In this document: positions 26,753 through 35,396 of the stretch, piece after piece | Position numbering within the stretch: position 1 is the first letter of the stretch | How the letters are laid out: each line of letters begins with the position of its first letter | Origin: Syntrophorhabdaceae bacterium | Lineage (GTDB): Bacteria > Desulfobacterota > Syntrophorhabdia > Syntrophorhabdales > Syntrophorhabdaceae | NCBI GenBank assembly: GCA_036504895.1 | Contig: DASXUJ010000011.1 | Location: forward strand, 25,558 to 89,557 | Reading direction: 5' to 3' | DNA: 64,000 nt | Made by a program: the position numbers and the translations under genes | The notes under the pieces: generated by a model | Databases searched by the model: none | What the model saw: only the letters and a program-made list of their open reading frames with translations | Told to the model about the DNA's origin: nothing

Positions 26753-27121
26753 GTGTTTACCCTCTGCGTCAAAGATGCATTCGCGGCAGCCCACAGGATC
26801 GAAGATTATCATGGGAAATGTGAGGAGCTGCATGGACATAACTTCCAGGTAGACGCCCTGTTTACAGGAAAAGAGCCGGGGCCGGACGGAATGGTCATCG
26901 ATTTCAAGATCCTCAAGGGTTTCCTGAAGGAGATCCTCGATATCCTCGATCACAAATATCTCAATGAATTACCTTTTTTCAAAGAAAGGGCCAGTTCCTC
27001 CGAGTATATCGCGATGTTCATCTTCGGCGAGCTCCGCATACGGACCGAAGGGAGCGGTGTCACCGTCAAAGAGGTGAGGGTCTGGGAATCTGATAAGGCG
27101 TGCGCGGCATATTATGAGTAA
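26753..27121 (+). CDS. queD: 6-carboxytetrahydropterin synthase QueD (PTPS family)
   Basis: QueD converts dihydroneopterin triphosphate to 6-carboxytetrahydropterin, the second step towards queuosine and other 7-deazaguanines. The zinc ligands His14, His27 and His29 are present, with the nucleophile Cys23 in G-K-C-E-E-L-H-G-H-N-F. The 122-residue length is normal. The start is a GTG without a clear ribosome site, consistent with a leaderless or weakly translated message. It overlaps folE2, which makes its substrate, by eight bases. A plain 6-pyruvoyl-tetrahydropterin synthase is the alternative, but the Cys spacing favours QueD. Confidence 0.85.
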   Translation: MFTLCVKDAFAAAHRIEDYHGKCEELHGHNFQVDALFTGKEPGPDGMVIDFKILKGFLKEILDILDHKYLNELPFFKERASSSEYIAMFIFGELRIRTEGSGVTVKEVRVWESDKACAAYYE

Positions 27122-27929
27122 GAAAATACGGGCCGAGATGGTGGATGTGCAGAATATGCACGATCCCAGAAATATTGAGATCGACAAGGTTGGGGTGAAG
27201 GGGGTAAAGTACCCCATAGTGGTCCTCGATAAAGCGAATGGATTTCAACACACCGTCGCCACCATCGATATGTACGTCAACCTTCCCCACAATTACAAAG
27301 GCACCCACATGAGCCGCTTCGTGGAGATCCTTCACGAGAACCAGAGCATGATCAACATGAAGAACCTTCCGAGCATCTTGAGGCAGATGAAAGAGAGGCT
27401 CAATGCCGAGTCGACCCACCTTGAGGTGCGGTTCCCCTATTTTTTGAAGAAGGAAGCGCCTGTAAGCAAGACCCAGAGTTACATGGAATACCGGTGCGGC
27501 TTTTTCGGGTCCATGGACGATTCCGGCACGATGACTGAATTCACCGTGACCGTGCTGGTCCCCATCAATACGCTTTGTCCATGCTCCAAAGAGATCAGCG
27601 AGCATGGGGCCCATAATCAGAGAGGGGTCGCGAAGGTGGACGTGAGGTTCAGGCGGTTTTTCTGGATAGAGGACCTTATCTCGACCATAGAGGACTGTGC
27701 CAGCAGCGGGATATATTCCATCCTGAAACGGGAGGATGAGAAATTCGTCACGGAGCAGGCTTTCGATAATCCTAAATTCGTCGAAGACGTGGTCCGTGAC
27801 ATTGCCAAAGCGCTTTCAAAAGATCAGAACATTACCTGGTTTGCCATTGAAGCGGAGAACTTCGAAAGCATCCACAACCACAGTGCCTATGCATATCTTG
27901 AGAGAAAAAAAGAAGGAGGAGACCTATGA
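27114..27929 (+). CDS. folE2: GTP cyclohydrolase FolE2 (type IB)
   Basis: This enzyme converts GTP to 7,8-dihydroneopterin triphosphate, the common precursor of folate and, through QueD, of queuosine. The family signature T-L-C-P-C-S-K-E-I near residue 147 contains the metal-binding cysteine, and G-A-H-N-Q-R-G follows. The type IB form can use metals other than zinc, which in known bacteria allows pterin synthesis under zinc shortage. It overlaps queD and the following lipoprotein gene, so the set is one operon. Confidence 0.95.
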   Translation: MSKKIRAEMVDVQNMHDPRNIEIDKVGVKGVKYPIVVLDKANGFQHTVATIDMYVNLPHNYKGTHMSRFVEILHENQSMINMKNLPSILRQMKERLNAESTHLEVRFPYFLKKEAPVSKTQSYMEYRCGFFGSMDDSGTMTEFTVTVLVPINTLCPCSKEISEHGAHNQRGVAKVDVRFRRFFWIEDLISTIEDCASSGIYSILKREDEKFVTEQAFDNPKFVEDVVRDIAKALSKDQNITWFAIEAENFESIHNHSAYAYLERKKEGGDL

Positions 27930-28405
27930 AAAAATATGTGCTGATCTGCGTTGCCCTGCTTTTTGCCTTATCCGTCGTTTCGGGATGCTCGAGTTTCGGA
28001 ACCTGGAGTAACGGCAAGGAAGAGAAGTCAAAGACGGACCTTCCAAACCAGGCATTTTATGGCTTTCCCGATATCCCGGTCCCCACCGAGCTTACCTACT
28101 CTCAGAATAAAAGCTTCATCTACGAGACCCAGACCATGAAAGTGGGGGTTCTCGTGCTTACGGGCAATGTAGACCTTCCGTCCCTCGAGGATTACTTCAA
28201 GGTGAACATGGTGAAAAACGGTTGGCGGTTCGTGAACAGCTTCAAGTTCAAAGGCGACATCGCTTCCAATTATGTGAAAGACGATAAGACCGCCAATATC
28301 AAGATGTCGAGAGAATCCTTTTCCTCCGAAGTCCAAATATGGGTCGGACCGGCCACCTCTTTAGACAAAGGGAGCCCGCAGAGAGGGAATGGACCCGCGC
28401 GTTGA
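27926..28405 (+). CDS. Lipoprotein of unknown function
   Basis: A lipoprotein signal with the lipobox V-S-G-C at residues 18-21 is followed by a linker and a compact domain of about 110 residues containing I-P-V-P-T-E-L-T-Y and N-G-W-R-F. The pattern of two strands, a helix with D-Y-F-K and N-G-W suggests a small alpha/beta domain, as in DUF4810-like or similar outer-membrane-associated lipoproteins, but I do not recognise the family with confidence. It overlaps folE2 (ATGA) and the next gene. Confidence 0.7.
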   Translation: MKKYVLICVALLFALSVVSGCSSFGTWSNGKEEKSKTDLPNQAFYGFPDIPVPTELTYSQNKSFIYETQTMKVGVLVLTGNVDLPSLEDYFKVNMVKNGWRFVNSFKFKGDIASNYVKDDKTANIKMSRESFSSEVQIWVGPATSLDKGSPQRGNGPAR

Positions 28406-28652
28406 TCCGGAAAAATGGGTGAGAATCCATACGATCGAGAGCGTCTTCGAGATGGACATGATCAGGGACGCTCTCGATAAAGAAGGTATCGAGTATTCGA
28501 TCAAGGAATACAAAGACACCGCCTACGACGGCCTTTTCATCCTCCAGAAAGGCTATGCAAGTTTGTCCGTGGAACGAAAAAATGAGGAAATTGCGAAGAA
28601 GGTCGTGACGCGGATAAGGTCCCTTCCCTATGTGGCATTTTCAAAAGATTGA
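28389..28652 (+). CDS. DUF2007-like putative signal-transducing protein
   Basis: An 87-residue soluble protein. The opening pattern (V-R-I-H-T-I-E-S followed by a helix with E-M-D-M-I-R-D-A-L-D-K-E-G-I) matches small DUF2007-type domains, which fold as a ferredoxin-like sandwich and are suggested to bind ligands or partner proteins. It overlaps the lipoprotein gene by 17 bases and yqeC by 23, so it is tightly coupled to both. Confidence 0.6.
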   Translation: MDPRVDPEKWVRIHTIESVFEMDMIRDALDKEGIEYSIKEYKDTAYDGLFILQKGYASLSVERKNEEIAKKVVTRIRSLPYVAFSKD

Positions 28653-29346
28653 CCCCCTTCTGCTTCTTGCGGGCCGCAAATACATTTCGGTGGTGGGAGG
28701 GGGCGGCAAATCAACGATAATCGAATTTCTGGCCGGCAGGCAGGCCATGGCCGGAAAAAGCGTTGCCCTCACGACCACCACCAGGATTTACGCGAAAGAG
28801 CCTTTCATCCTTTTCTCCGATTTCGAATCATTCTCAAGGGGCCCGGCCACCCGCGTGGGGAAGACTCACGAGGATGGGAAGCTTACCGGACTCGCCTTTG
28901 AAGAAGTAAGGTCTTTGGGGGAATCGGCGGATACGGTACTTATCGAGGCGGACGGAGCAAAGCACTTTCCCCTCAAATTCCCTGCTCCCCATGAACCGGT
29001 TGTCCCGCCCTTCTCCGACCGGATCTTTGTGGTGGGAGGCCTCGACGCCCTCCACTGCACGGTCGAAAAGGCGGTATTCCGATGGAAGCTCCTGCCCGAC
29101 CCGGGAGAAATCGCCGGGGATACCGTTATCTCTGAAGAGATCTTCCTGAGCTTTTTTTCGGAGCGCGCCATGCTCAAGGACGTGGAAAGGAGAAAATGCA
29201 CGATTATACTCAATAAATATGATCTGCTGAGAGATAGGGGCGAGGCGTTCCACCTCGCAAAAGCGCTTCTTGACCGTAAAAAATGCGCCGAGGTGGTCGT
29301 TTCAAGCGCTGCATTGGGATTTTTTTATAAGCTGGCGCACGCATGA
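28630..29346 (+). CDS. yqeC: Putative selenium-dependent hydroxylase accessory protein YqeC
   Basis: A 238-residue P-loop-like protein with G-G-G-G-K-S-T-I near residues 23-30, T-T-T-T-R-I-Y, E-A-D-G-A-K and a late N-K-Y-D motif resembling a GTPase NKxD. These match the YqeC family, genomically linked to selenium-dependent molybdenum hydroxylases and to cofactor selenation. No hydroxylase gene is visible nearby. Its presence suggests that the organism handles selenium, relevant to the UGA-containing rhodanese further on. It is the last gene of the queD operon. Confidence 0.75.
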   Translation: MWHFQKIDPLLLLAGRKYISVVGGGGKSTIIEFLAGRQAMAGKSVALTTTTRIYAKEPFILFSDFESFSRGPATRVGKTHEDGKLTGLAFEEVRSLGESADTVLIEADGAKHFPLKFPAPHEPVVPPFSDRIFVVGGLDALHCTVEKAVFRWKLLPDPGEIAGDTVISEEIFLSFFSERAMLKDVERRKCTIILNKYDLLRDRGEAFHLAKALLDRKKCAEVVVSSAALGFFYKLAHA

Positions 29347-29472
29347 GGGGCTCTTTCTCTTCATTTTATCCTGAGATCGCCGATAATATGGCGGAGACCG
29401 GGGGAACTCTCTCGGGGAGGGAACGTCTCCGGTCTGTTTCAGAATTTTTATTATGACTCGGAGGTTCGTTGC

Positions 29473-30303
29473 ATGCGTCGCAATATAATTTTCATCATTT
29501 CACTCGCATCGATCATTACCATGCTTTTTTCCGCCATCTCGGCTTCCGCGCGTCCCGTGGCAGGAGCAAGCCCCTCGTCCCTGTCCCTCGAGCAGCACCA
29601 GGGAAGGTACTTCAGGTGGACGAGCCCTCCGGGTTGGCGCGTGAGTGAGACCAATGCCGGCCTTACCCTCACCTCTCCCGATGGTAGGTACTGCGCTTCG
29701 CTGGCCTCCCTCCTTCGTTCCCGGGGAACCACCACCCCCGACGCATTTCTGAAATGGATATTCAGCCACGTTCCAAGTTACCGGAACGCACGAGTCATGA
29801 ACATGCGGAACTTGCCGAGCCAAAGGATGGGTTATCAGGTGTGGCATTTTATAGAGGCGAAAGTCTCCTTTACGGATAACGGTCTTCCTGTTACAGGTAT
29901 CTATAAAGTGGGAGTGGCAAACTACGCGGGAATGAACGATGCCATGATCGTGGGTTATCGGGCGGCAAATCCCGATTTTGCGGGCGCCCAATCGTTCCTG
30001 CCCCAGATTTCGAGAAGCATCGTTCTCACGAATGGAGCGGAAGCACACGGCAATAATTCCATTATACGGCCGAGAAACAACCCTCTCGATAACTCGGGCC
30101 TTATCCAATCCGGAAAAAACCGGGACCGGGTACGGGAGCATGCGAGCGAAGGATGGCGCGAGGGCATGATGGGCACAGAGCCTACCGTAGACCCCAAAAC
30201 CGGAAAACAGCGCAATACTCCTCTCGGAGATTATAATGCTGCCCGGGGCGGATACGTGAACCCGGACCGACCCAATGAGCTGCTGGCGCCGAACCATAAA
30301 TAA
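29473..30303 (+). CDS. Secreted protein of unknown function
   Basis: A 276-residue protein with a signal peptide (hydrophobic 5-25, cleavage near A-S-A-R). The mature N-terminal domain (about 45-180), with W-T-S-P-P-G-W, resembles small surface proteins that begin with a 'pure' W-x-x-P-x-G-W strand, but the family is not recognised. The C-terminal 90 residues are Asn/Arg/Gly-rich and probably unstructured. GGAGG lies nine bases before the ATG. It stands alone between yqeC and the chemosensory cassette. Confidence 0.65.
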   Translation: MRRNIIFIISLASIITMLFSAISASARPVAGASPSSLSLEQHQGRYFRWTSPPGWRVSETNAGLTLTSPDGRYCASLASLLRSRGTTTPDAFLKWIFSHVPSYRNARVMNMRNLPSQRMGYQVWHFIEAKVSFTDNGLPVTGIYKVGVANYAGMNDAMIVGYRAANPDFAGAQSFLPQISRSIVLTNGAEAHGNNSIIRPRNNPLDNSGLIQSGKNRDRVREHASEGWREGMMGTEPTVDPKTGKQRNTPLGDYNAARGGYVNPDRPNELLAPNHK

Positions 30304-30441
30304 GACTAATTCCGCGGGAAGAGTCGCAGCCGTCCTTTCCGCAATTTTTCCAAAGCCGCCTGTTTCACCGAATTTTGTTCTTCCTGCCCCCTATTATACC
30401 CCGCCGCCCATGTCTTGTATCAAAAGGTAAACAAAGATCAT

Positions 30442-30468
30442 TTAATTAAAACCTTATGCCGCCGATAA
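30442..30468 (+). promoter_or_regulatory. Sigma-28 (FliA)-like promoter of the chemosensory cassette
   Basis: GCCGATAA at 30461-30468 is identical to the sigma-28 -10 consensus. The -35 position, 15 bases upstream at 30442-30445, reads TTAA against the consensus TAAA. It lies about 110-155 bases ahead of the MCP-like gene, where a flagellar/chemotaxis promoter would be expected. Confidence 0.5.
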
Positions 30469-30621
30469 TACATTTGAAGCGGGTAATATAGCCATATTAC
30501 GAAGGGTCGCAGTCTCCGGGCGGGCGCCCCCCGCAAGCTCAGGCCCTTTTATGCCCGAGAACCGTATATTCTGCGGGTGGAGAAAATAAGCCCGAGTGAC
30601 GGGTACGTAAGGATGAAACAG

Positions 30622-32496
30622 ATGGTCCATGAAACACCTGATCCTTCAGCACATTTTTTCTCCCTTTCGGGACCGGCTAGTCCTTCATGGTCGGCTCAGC
30701 TCCAGGGGGTATCGAGCTCTCTGCACCGCCTTATCACGGGAACAGAGGACGAGTTCCTGACAATCGGAAGAAGCATGACGGATTTCTACAGCCGCGCCCG
30801 GGAAATCACCCAGATGCTTTCATCTCTTCTGGGGGTCATGTCCGGAAATGAAATCACCCATACCATGGATGGCTTGCGCGAAATGCTCGGCTCCATCGGG
30901 ACCGGCCTCGGCGGCACGGAAGATGAGTTCACCCACGGCGTCAGGACGCTCGAAGAAACGGTAAAGATAGTCGACACGGTGCGGACGCCTTTGGCGAGTT
31001 TCAAGAAAATAGTGAAGATACTGAAGATACTGAGTATTTCAATAAAAATCGAGAGCGGGCAGCTCGGTCAGGAGCAAGCCGGTTTTTTTACCCTCGCCGA
31101 CGACGTGGAGAAACTTTCCGCACTCATTGAGAAGAAAACGGCGAATATCGCATCAAAGGCCGCGGTACTCAACAGCATGATCCGGCAGAACATGGCAAAT
31201 ATCTCCACTCTCGAGACGAGGCAGAAGGTCGAAATTCATCGTATTCTGGACAGCATCGGGGCGAGCCTCAATGCCCTCGCAGAAAAAAACGAGTCATCCC
31301 GAAAAGGCACGGATCTCATCGCAAAAGAATCGGAAGACATCTCCCGGCACATTGGCGATGTCGTCTCTGCCATGCAGTATCACGATATTACAAGACAGAC
31401 GATAGAGCACGTGAAGGAAGCGCTCGACGGTCTGATAGAGAAACTTAATGCCCAGTATCCCGGCGGCGCCGCGGAAATGAAGGGAGATGACTCGGATTCG
31501 GTCAGAGTCATATTCGAAACGGGTAAGATATGCGAGCTTCAAAAAGCACACCTCGATGATTCGAAAAAGCAGATTATGGGGGCAACTGCCCGCATCAACG
31601 ATAACCTGCTCAGCATTAAAGATAACATAATGGAGCTTTCGCAAAAAACGGGGCATTTGGCGGGCACGACGGATGAATCCTCGTCGTCTTATCTCGCGAA
31701 AATAGAAAACGGGATAGCCCCTGCAATATCATCACTGCAAGCGAGCGCCAATGCCCGGTCGGACCTTTCGGCAGCCATGGACAGCTTTCTTGCGACCACC
31801 GCCGATATATCGGGGTCGGTAGACGACATTGAGGAGATAAGCGCTGAAATAGAGCTTATCGCCCTCAATGCGCGGATCAAGACAGCCCATACAGGGGAGA
31901 AAGGCGCCCCTCTGGGCGTGATCGCGGAAGCCATACAAAAATTATCATTCGATGCGAATACACAGAAAGGGGCTATCTCGGAAACCCTCGGTAGGGTGAT
32001 GGAGATCGCGGGAGACCTGCAGTCTCACACCCACGGCGGAATCGACAGCCGCTCTCTCGAGACGGATAAGATGATCGACGACCTCGGCCTCTTTGTCGCT
32101 ACCTTGAGGAGCGCAAACAGCCGCATCGCTTCACTCTTGATCGGCATAGGCACCTCCGGCCGGCAGCTTGCCGCCGATATCGAGACGACGGTCCTTGGGG
32201 TGACCGTGCAGAACGTCTTTGCAGAAGTCATCGATAAGGCCGTCATAACCCTCCAGTCTATCTCAGCCGAATCGAAACAGATGGTGTGCCACTCGGATTG
32301 GGAGGGTATGGCCGATTACCTGAAGCATCTGGAGGCGAACTACACAATGCAGAGCGAGAGGACTATCCATGACTCGGTCCTGGGAAGCGGCCGGAAAAGC
32401 ACACCGGCATCGCTCCAAGCCGACACTTTGGGCCGGGATATGCACCCGACGCCTGAAATAAATGAGGAATTCGGAGATAATGTGGAGCTTTTCTAA
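30622..32496 (+). CDS. Cytoplasmic methyl-accepting chemotaxis-like protein
   Basis: A long helical protein without membrane segments or a signal peptide. It is rich in coiled-coil heptads and contains the motif Q-Y-H-D-I-T-R-Q-T-I-E-H-V near residue 255, typical of soluble chemotaxis-associated proteins. A degenerate MCP signalling tip (I-E-L-I-A-L-N-A-R-I-K-T-A followed by G-E-K-G-A-P-L-G-V-I) lies near 415. The tip departs from the usual E-A-A-R-A-G-E-x-G-x-G-F consensus, so coupling to CheA may differ. The ATG at 30622 is chosen because AAGGA lies eight bases upstream; ATG 30613 and GTG 30577 are alternatives. Confidence 0.75.
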   Translation: MVHETPDPSAHFFSLSGPASPSWSAQLQGVSSSLHRLITGTEDEFLTIGRSMTDFYSRAREITQMLSSLLGVMSGNEITHTMDGLREMLGSIGTGLGGTEDEFTHGVRTLEETVKIVDTVRTPLASFKKIVKILKILSISIKIESGQLGQEQAGFFTLADDVEKLSALIEKKTANIASKAAVLNSMIRQNMANISTLETRQKVEIHRILDSIGASLNALAEKNESSRKGTDLIAKESEDISRHIGDVVSAMQYHDITRQTIEHVKEALDGLIEKLNAQYPGGAAEMKGDDSDSVRVIFETGKICELQKAHLDDSKKQIMGATARINDNLLSIKDNIMELSQKTGHLAGTTDESSSSYLAKIENGIAPAISSLQASANARSDLSAAMDSFLATTADISGSVDDIEEISAEIELIALNARIKTAHTGEKGAPLGVIAEAIQKLSFDANTQKGAISETLGRVMEIAGDLQSHTHGGIDSRSLETDKMIDDLGLFVATLRSANSRIASLLIGIGTSGRQLAADIETTVLGVTVQNVFAEVIDKAVITLQSISAESKQMVCHSDWEGMADYLKHLEANYTMQSERTIHDSVLGSGRKSTPASLQADTLGRDMHPTPEINEEFGDNVELF

Positions 32497-32524
32497 ACCA
32501 TCGTTATAGAAAGAGGAGAGAAAT

Positions 32525-32875
32525 ATGATTGAGATCAAAGTGGAGAAATCCGGTGACGGCGCGACTGTGGTCATCGGCGGCGAGGCTACCATAATCCATG
32601 GCGAGGAAATGAAAAAGGCGCTCACCGGCACAATTGGCGAGTGTGCCACTATTACGGTTCATACCGGGGGCATACTGGAAACGGACCTCTCCTGTCTTCA
32701 GCTCCTCTGTTCGGCCCACCGGATGGCGCGTCGCATGAACAAGGAACTCATCTTCCAACGGCCCCCTTCCGTCATTCTGGAGCAGACAGCCGGGAACCTC
32801 GGTTATTCACGCCGCTCCGGGTGCGGCCTTGCCGGGGATGATCACTGTCTCTTCACCGGAGGCCCACATGAGTAA
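32525..32875 (+). CDS. STAS-domain protein (anti-anti-sigma/SpoIIAA-like)
   Basis: A 116-residue protein whose first 100 residues fit a STAS domain: strand V-V-I-G-G-E-A-T-I followed by the helix, then L-E-T-D-L-S-C-L-Q-L-L-C. The position usually taken by the regulatory serine reads D-L-S. It lies between the MCP-like protein and CheY in a cassette, so a role in signalling or in tethering the array is likely. The ribosome site AGAGGAGAG precedes the ATG, and its end overlaps cheY by eight bases. Confidence 0.7.
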   Translation: MIEIKVEKSGDGATVVIGGEATIIHGEEMKKALTGTIGECATITVHTGGILETDLSCLQLLCSAHRMARRMNKELIFQRPPSVILEQTAGNLGYSRRSGCGLAGDDHCLFTGGPHE

Positions 32876-33233
32876 GCGGATCATGACCGTAGACGACTCG
32901 GCGAGTGTCCGCCAGATGGTGAGCTTCACCTTGAAGGACGCAGGCTATGACGTGGTGGAGGCGGTGGACGGCAAGGACGCCTTAGGCAAGATCGACGGGG
33001 CTGCCGTCAACATGGTCATCACCGACCTCAATATGCCGAACCTCGACGGCATTGGCCTTATCAGAGAGCTAAGGGGCCAACCCCAGTTCAAGTTCATCCC
33101 CATTATCATGCTCACTACGGAGTCGCAGGATTCAAAAAAACAGGAAGGCAGGAGCGCGGGCGCCACGGGGTGGATCGTCAAGCCCTTTAAGGCGGACCAG
33201 CTCTTAGCGGTCGTAAGGAAGGTGCTGGGATGA
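32868..33233 (+). CDS. cheY: CheY-like response regulator
   Basis: A single receiver domain of 121 residues. The acidic pair Asp9/Asp10, the phospho-acceptor Asp53 in I-T-D-L-N-M-P, Thr83-Thr84 and Lys105 in I-V-K-P-F are all in place. With no output domain it would act by protein binding, as CheY does on the flagellar switch. It overlaps the STAS gene and cheA, so it is the expected target of the adjacent kinase. Confidence 0.85.
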   Translation: MSKRIMTVDDSASVRQMVSFTLKDAGYDVVEAVDGKDALGKIDGAAVNMVITDLNMPNLDGIGLIRELRGQPQFKFIPIIMLTTESQDSKKQEGRSAGATGWIVKPFKADQLLAVVRKVLG

Positions 33234-35278
33234 GTACCCCTGTCGAAACATTCAGAGTAGAAGCATACGAGAGACTTCAGGAGCTCGAATCCTCCCTATT
33301 GGAACTGGAAGAAGCTCCGGAGAACGAAGAGCTCATCGGCCAGATATTCCGGGCCCTCCATACGATAAAGGGCTCGGGCGCCATGTTCGGCTTCGATGAT
33401 ATCGCCTCCTTCACCCACGAGGTGGAGACGGTCTTCGACATGGTCCGTAACGGCAAAATCGCGGTAGAGAAGGAGCTCATCGACCTTACCTTAAAGGCGG
33501 GAGACCTGATCCACGCCATGCTCGACGGCAAGGAGCCTCCCGAGAGAGACGCCCTTACCGCCTCCTTTCAGCACTACCTTCCGGGGGCAAAGGAAGAAAA
33601 GGCCTCCGGGAAGCCCCGGGAGATTGAAGAAGAACTCAAGACCTACCGTATCCGGTTCCGCCCAGAGCCGGATATTTTTGCTTCGGGTACCAACCCCATA
33701 CCCCTCCTCAACGAGCTCCGTCAATTAGGAGACGCCACCGTGATAGCGCAGCTCGACGCCATACCCTCCCTCGAGGATATGAACCCCGAGCTGTGCTATA
33801 CATACTGGGACATCGTCCTCACCACCGATAAGGGGGTCAATGCCATAAAGGACGTCTTCATCTTCGTCGAAGACTTAGCGGAGATCACGATCGATACCGT
33901 GGAAGAGGATAAGCTCCTGGGCGAGATTATGCTCGAAAGGGGAGACGTAAAGAAAGAAGACCTCGAGCGAGTGCTCAAGGATAAGAAGCCCATAGGAGAG
34001 CTGTTAGTCGACGCAGGGCTCGTAACCAAGGATAAGGTCGTCTCGGCCTTAGCCGAGCAGAGCCGGATCAAGGAGGCGAAGGAGAAGGTCAGGAAAGAGG
34101 ATGCTGCTTCCAGCATCAGGGTGGCCGCCGACAAGCTCGACAAGCTCGTCAACCTCGTAGGGGAGCTCGTGACCGTTCAGGCGAGGCTCACCCAGAAGAG
34201 CTCCACGGAGAAGGATCCGGAGCTCACCCTCATCGCCGAGGAAGTGGAGCGGCTGACCGAAGAATTACGGGACACCACGATGAGTATCAGGATGCTCCCT
34301 ATAGGGACCACCTTCAGTAAGTTCAAACGTTTAGTCAGGGACCTCTCATCCGAGCTAGGAAAAGAGATCGATCTCACCACCGAAGGGGGAGAGACGGAGC
34401 TCGATAAGACGGTCATCGAAAAGTTAAACGATCCCCTCGTCCACATCATCAGGAATTCCGTCGATCACGGGGTGGAATCTCCCGACATACGAGAGGCGGC
34501 AGGCAAGCCCCGGCAGGGGATGGTCCACCTCTCAGCGAAGCATTCGGGGGCCTACGTGCTTGTGGAGATCACCGACGACGGGGCAGGCCTCAACCGGGAG
34601 CGGATCAGGGCCAAGGCGGTGGAGCGGGGGCTCCTTACCCCCGAGCAGGAGATCTCCGACAAGGACCTCTTCGGCCTCATCTTTGCCGCGGGCTTCTCTA
34701 CCGCCGCCAATGTGACCAACGTCTCCGGCAGGGGCGTGGGCATGGACGTGGTGAAAAAGACCATCGACTCCCTGCGGGGCTCCATTGAAGTCCAAAGTGA
34801 AGAAGGGGTGGGCACCACCATCAGCTTAAAGCTCCCCCTCACCTTAGCCATCATCGAGGGGCTCCTCGTGGAGATCGGGACGAACCACTTCGTCCTTCCC
34901 CTATCCGCGGTGGAGGAGTGCGTGGAGCTGACCCGGGAAGATGTGAAAAGGACCCACGGCAGGCATATGGCCAATGTACGGGGGAGCCTCATCCCCTACA
35001 TGAGGCTCAGAGAAGAGTTCAATATCAAAGGAGAGGAGCCCGAGCTCGAGCAGATCGTCATTACCGAGATCGACAGAACGAGGATGGGCTTTGTGGTAGA
35101 CCACGTGATCGGCCAGCACCAGACGGTGATAAAGACCCTGGGCAGGGCCTACCGCGATGTAGAGGGTATCTCAGGGGCCACGATCCTGGGCGACGGCACC
35201 GTGGCGCTCATCGTGGATGTGGCGAGGCTCCGGAAAATGGCGGAAGAAAAACCTTTAAGGGCAGTCGCTAGTCGATAG
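33230..35278 (+). CDS. cheA: Chemotaxis histidine kinase CheA
   Basis: CheA phosphorylates CheY in response to receptor signals. Domains in order: Hpt with the phospho-histidine His44 in R-A-L-H-T-I-K-G-S; a P2-like region; an inserted segment (about 228-285) with two copies of an L-G-E-I/L-L-x-x-x-G-x-V pattern; dimerisation helices; an ATPase domain with the N-box H-I-I-R-N-S-V-D-H-G-V-E and the D-D-G-A-G and G-R-G-V-G-M-D motifs; and a C-terminal CheW-like domain. CheW, CheR and CheB are not encoded nearby. The ATG overlaps the cheY stop. Confidence 0.9.
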   Translation: MSTPVETFRVEAYERLQELESSLLELEEAPENEELIGQIFRALHTIKGSGAMFGFDDIASFTHEVETVFDMVRNGKIAVEKELIDLTLKAGDLIHAMLDGKEPPERDALTASFQHYLPGAKEEKASGKPREIEEELKTYRIRFRPEPDIFASGTNPIPLLNELRQLGDATVIAQLDAIPSLEDMNPELCYTYWDIVLTTDKGVNAIKDVFIFVEDLAEITIDTVEEDKLLGEIMLERGDVKKEDLERVLKDKKPIGELLVDAGLVTKDKVVSALAEQSRIKEAKEKVRKEDAASSIRVAADKLDKLVNLVGELVTVQARLTQKSSTEKDPELTLIAEEVERLTEELRDTTMSIRMLPIGTTFSKFKRLVRDLSSELGKEIDLTTEGGETELDKTVIEKLNDPLVHIIRNSVDHGVESPDIREAAGKPRQGMVHLSAKHSGAYVLVEITDDGAGLNRERIRAKAVERGLLTPEQEISDKDLFGLIFAAGFSTAANVTNVSGRGVGMDVVKKTIDSLRGSIEVQSEEGVGTTISLKLPLTLAIIEGLLVEIGTNHFVLPLSAVEECVELTREDVKRTHGRHMANVRGSLIPYMRLREEFNIKGEEPELEQIVITEIDRTRMGFVVDHVIGQHQTVIKTLGRAYRDVEGISGATILGDGTVALIVDVARLRKMAEEKPLRAVASR

Positions 35279-35396
35279 TAGGATGGTATATAGTCGTTAG
35301 TGAAGCAAAGATATGCCTTTGGGGCAATAATGAAAAGGAAGAGACAACCCTCAACCTGTCGATAGTACGGAGCGGGCCGCAATGGGTGAGATACCC

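Noticed and set aside
29379..29386. Second GCCGATAA sigma-28-like -10 element before the secreted protein at 29473
   Set aside because: No TAAA-like -35 element at the right spacing (TTCA instead), and one or two chance matches are expected in 64 kb.
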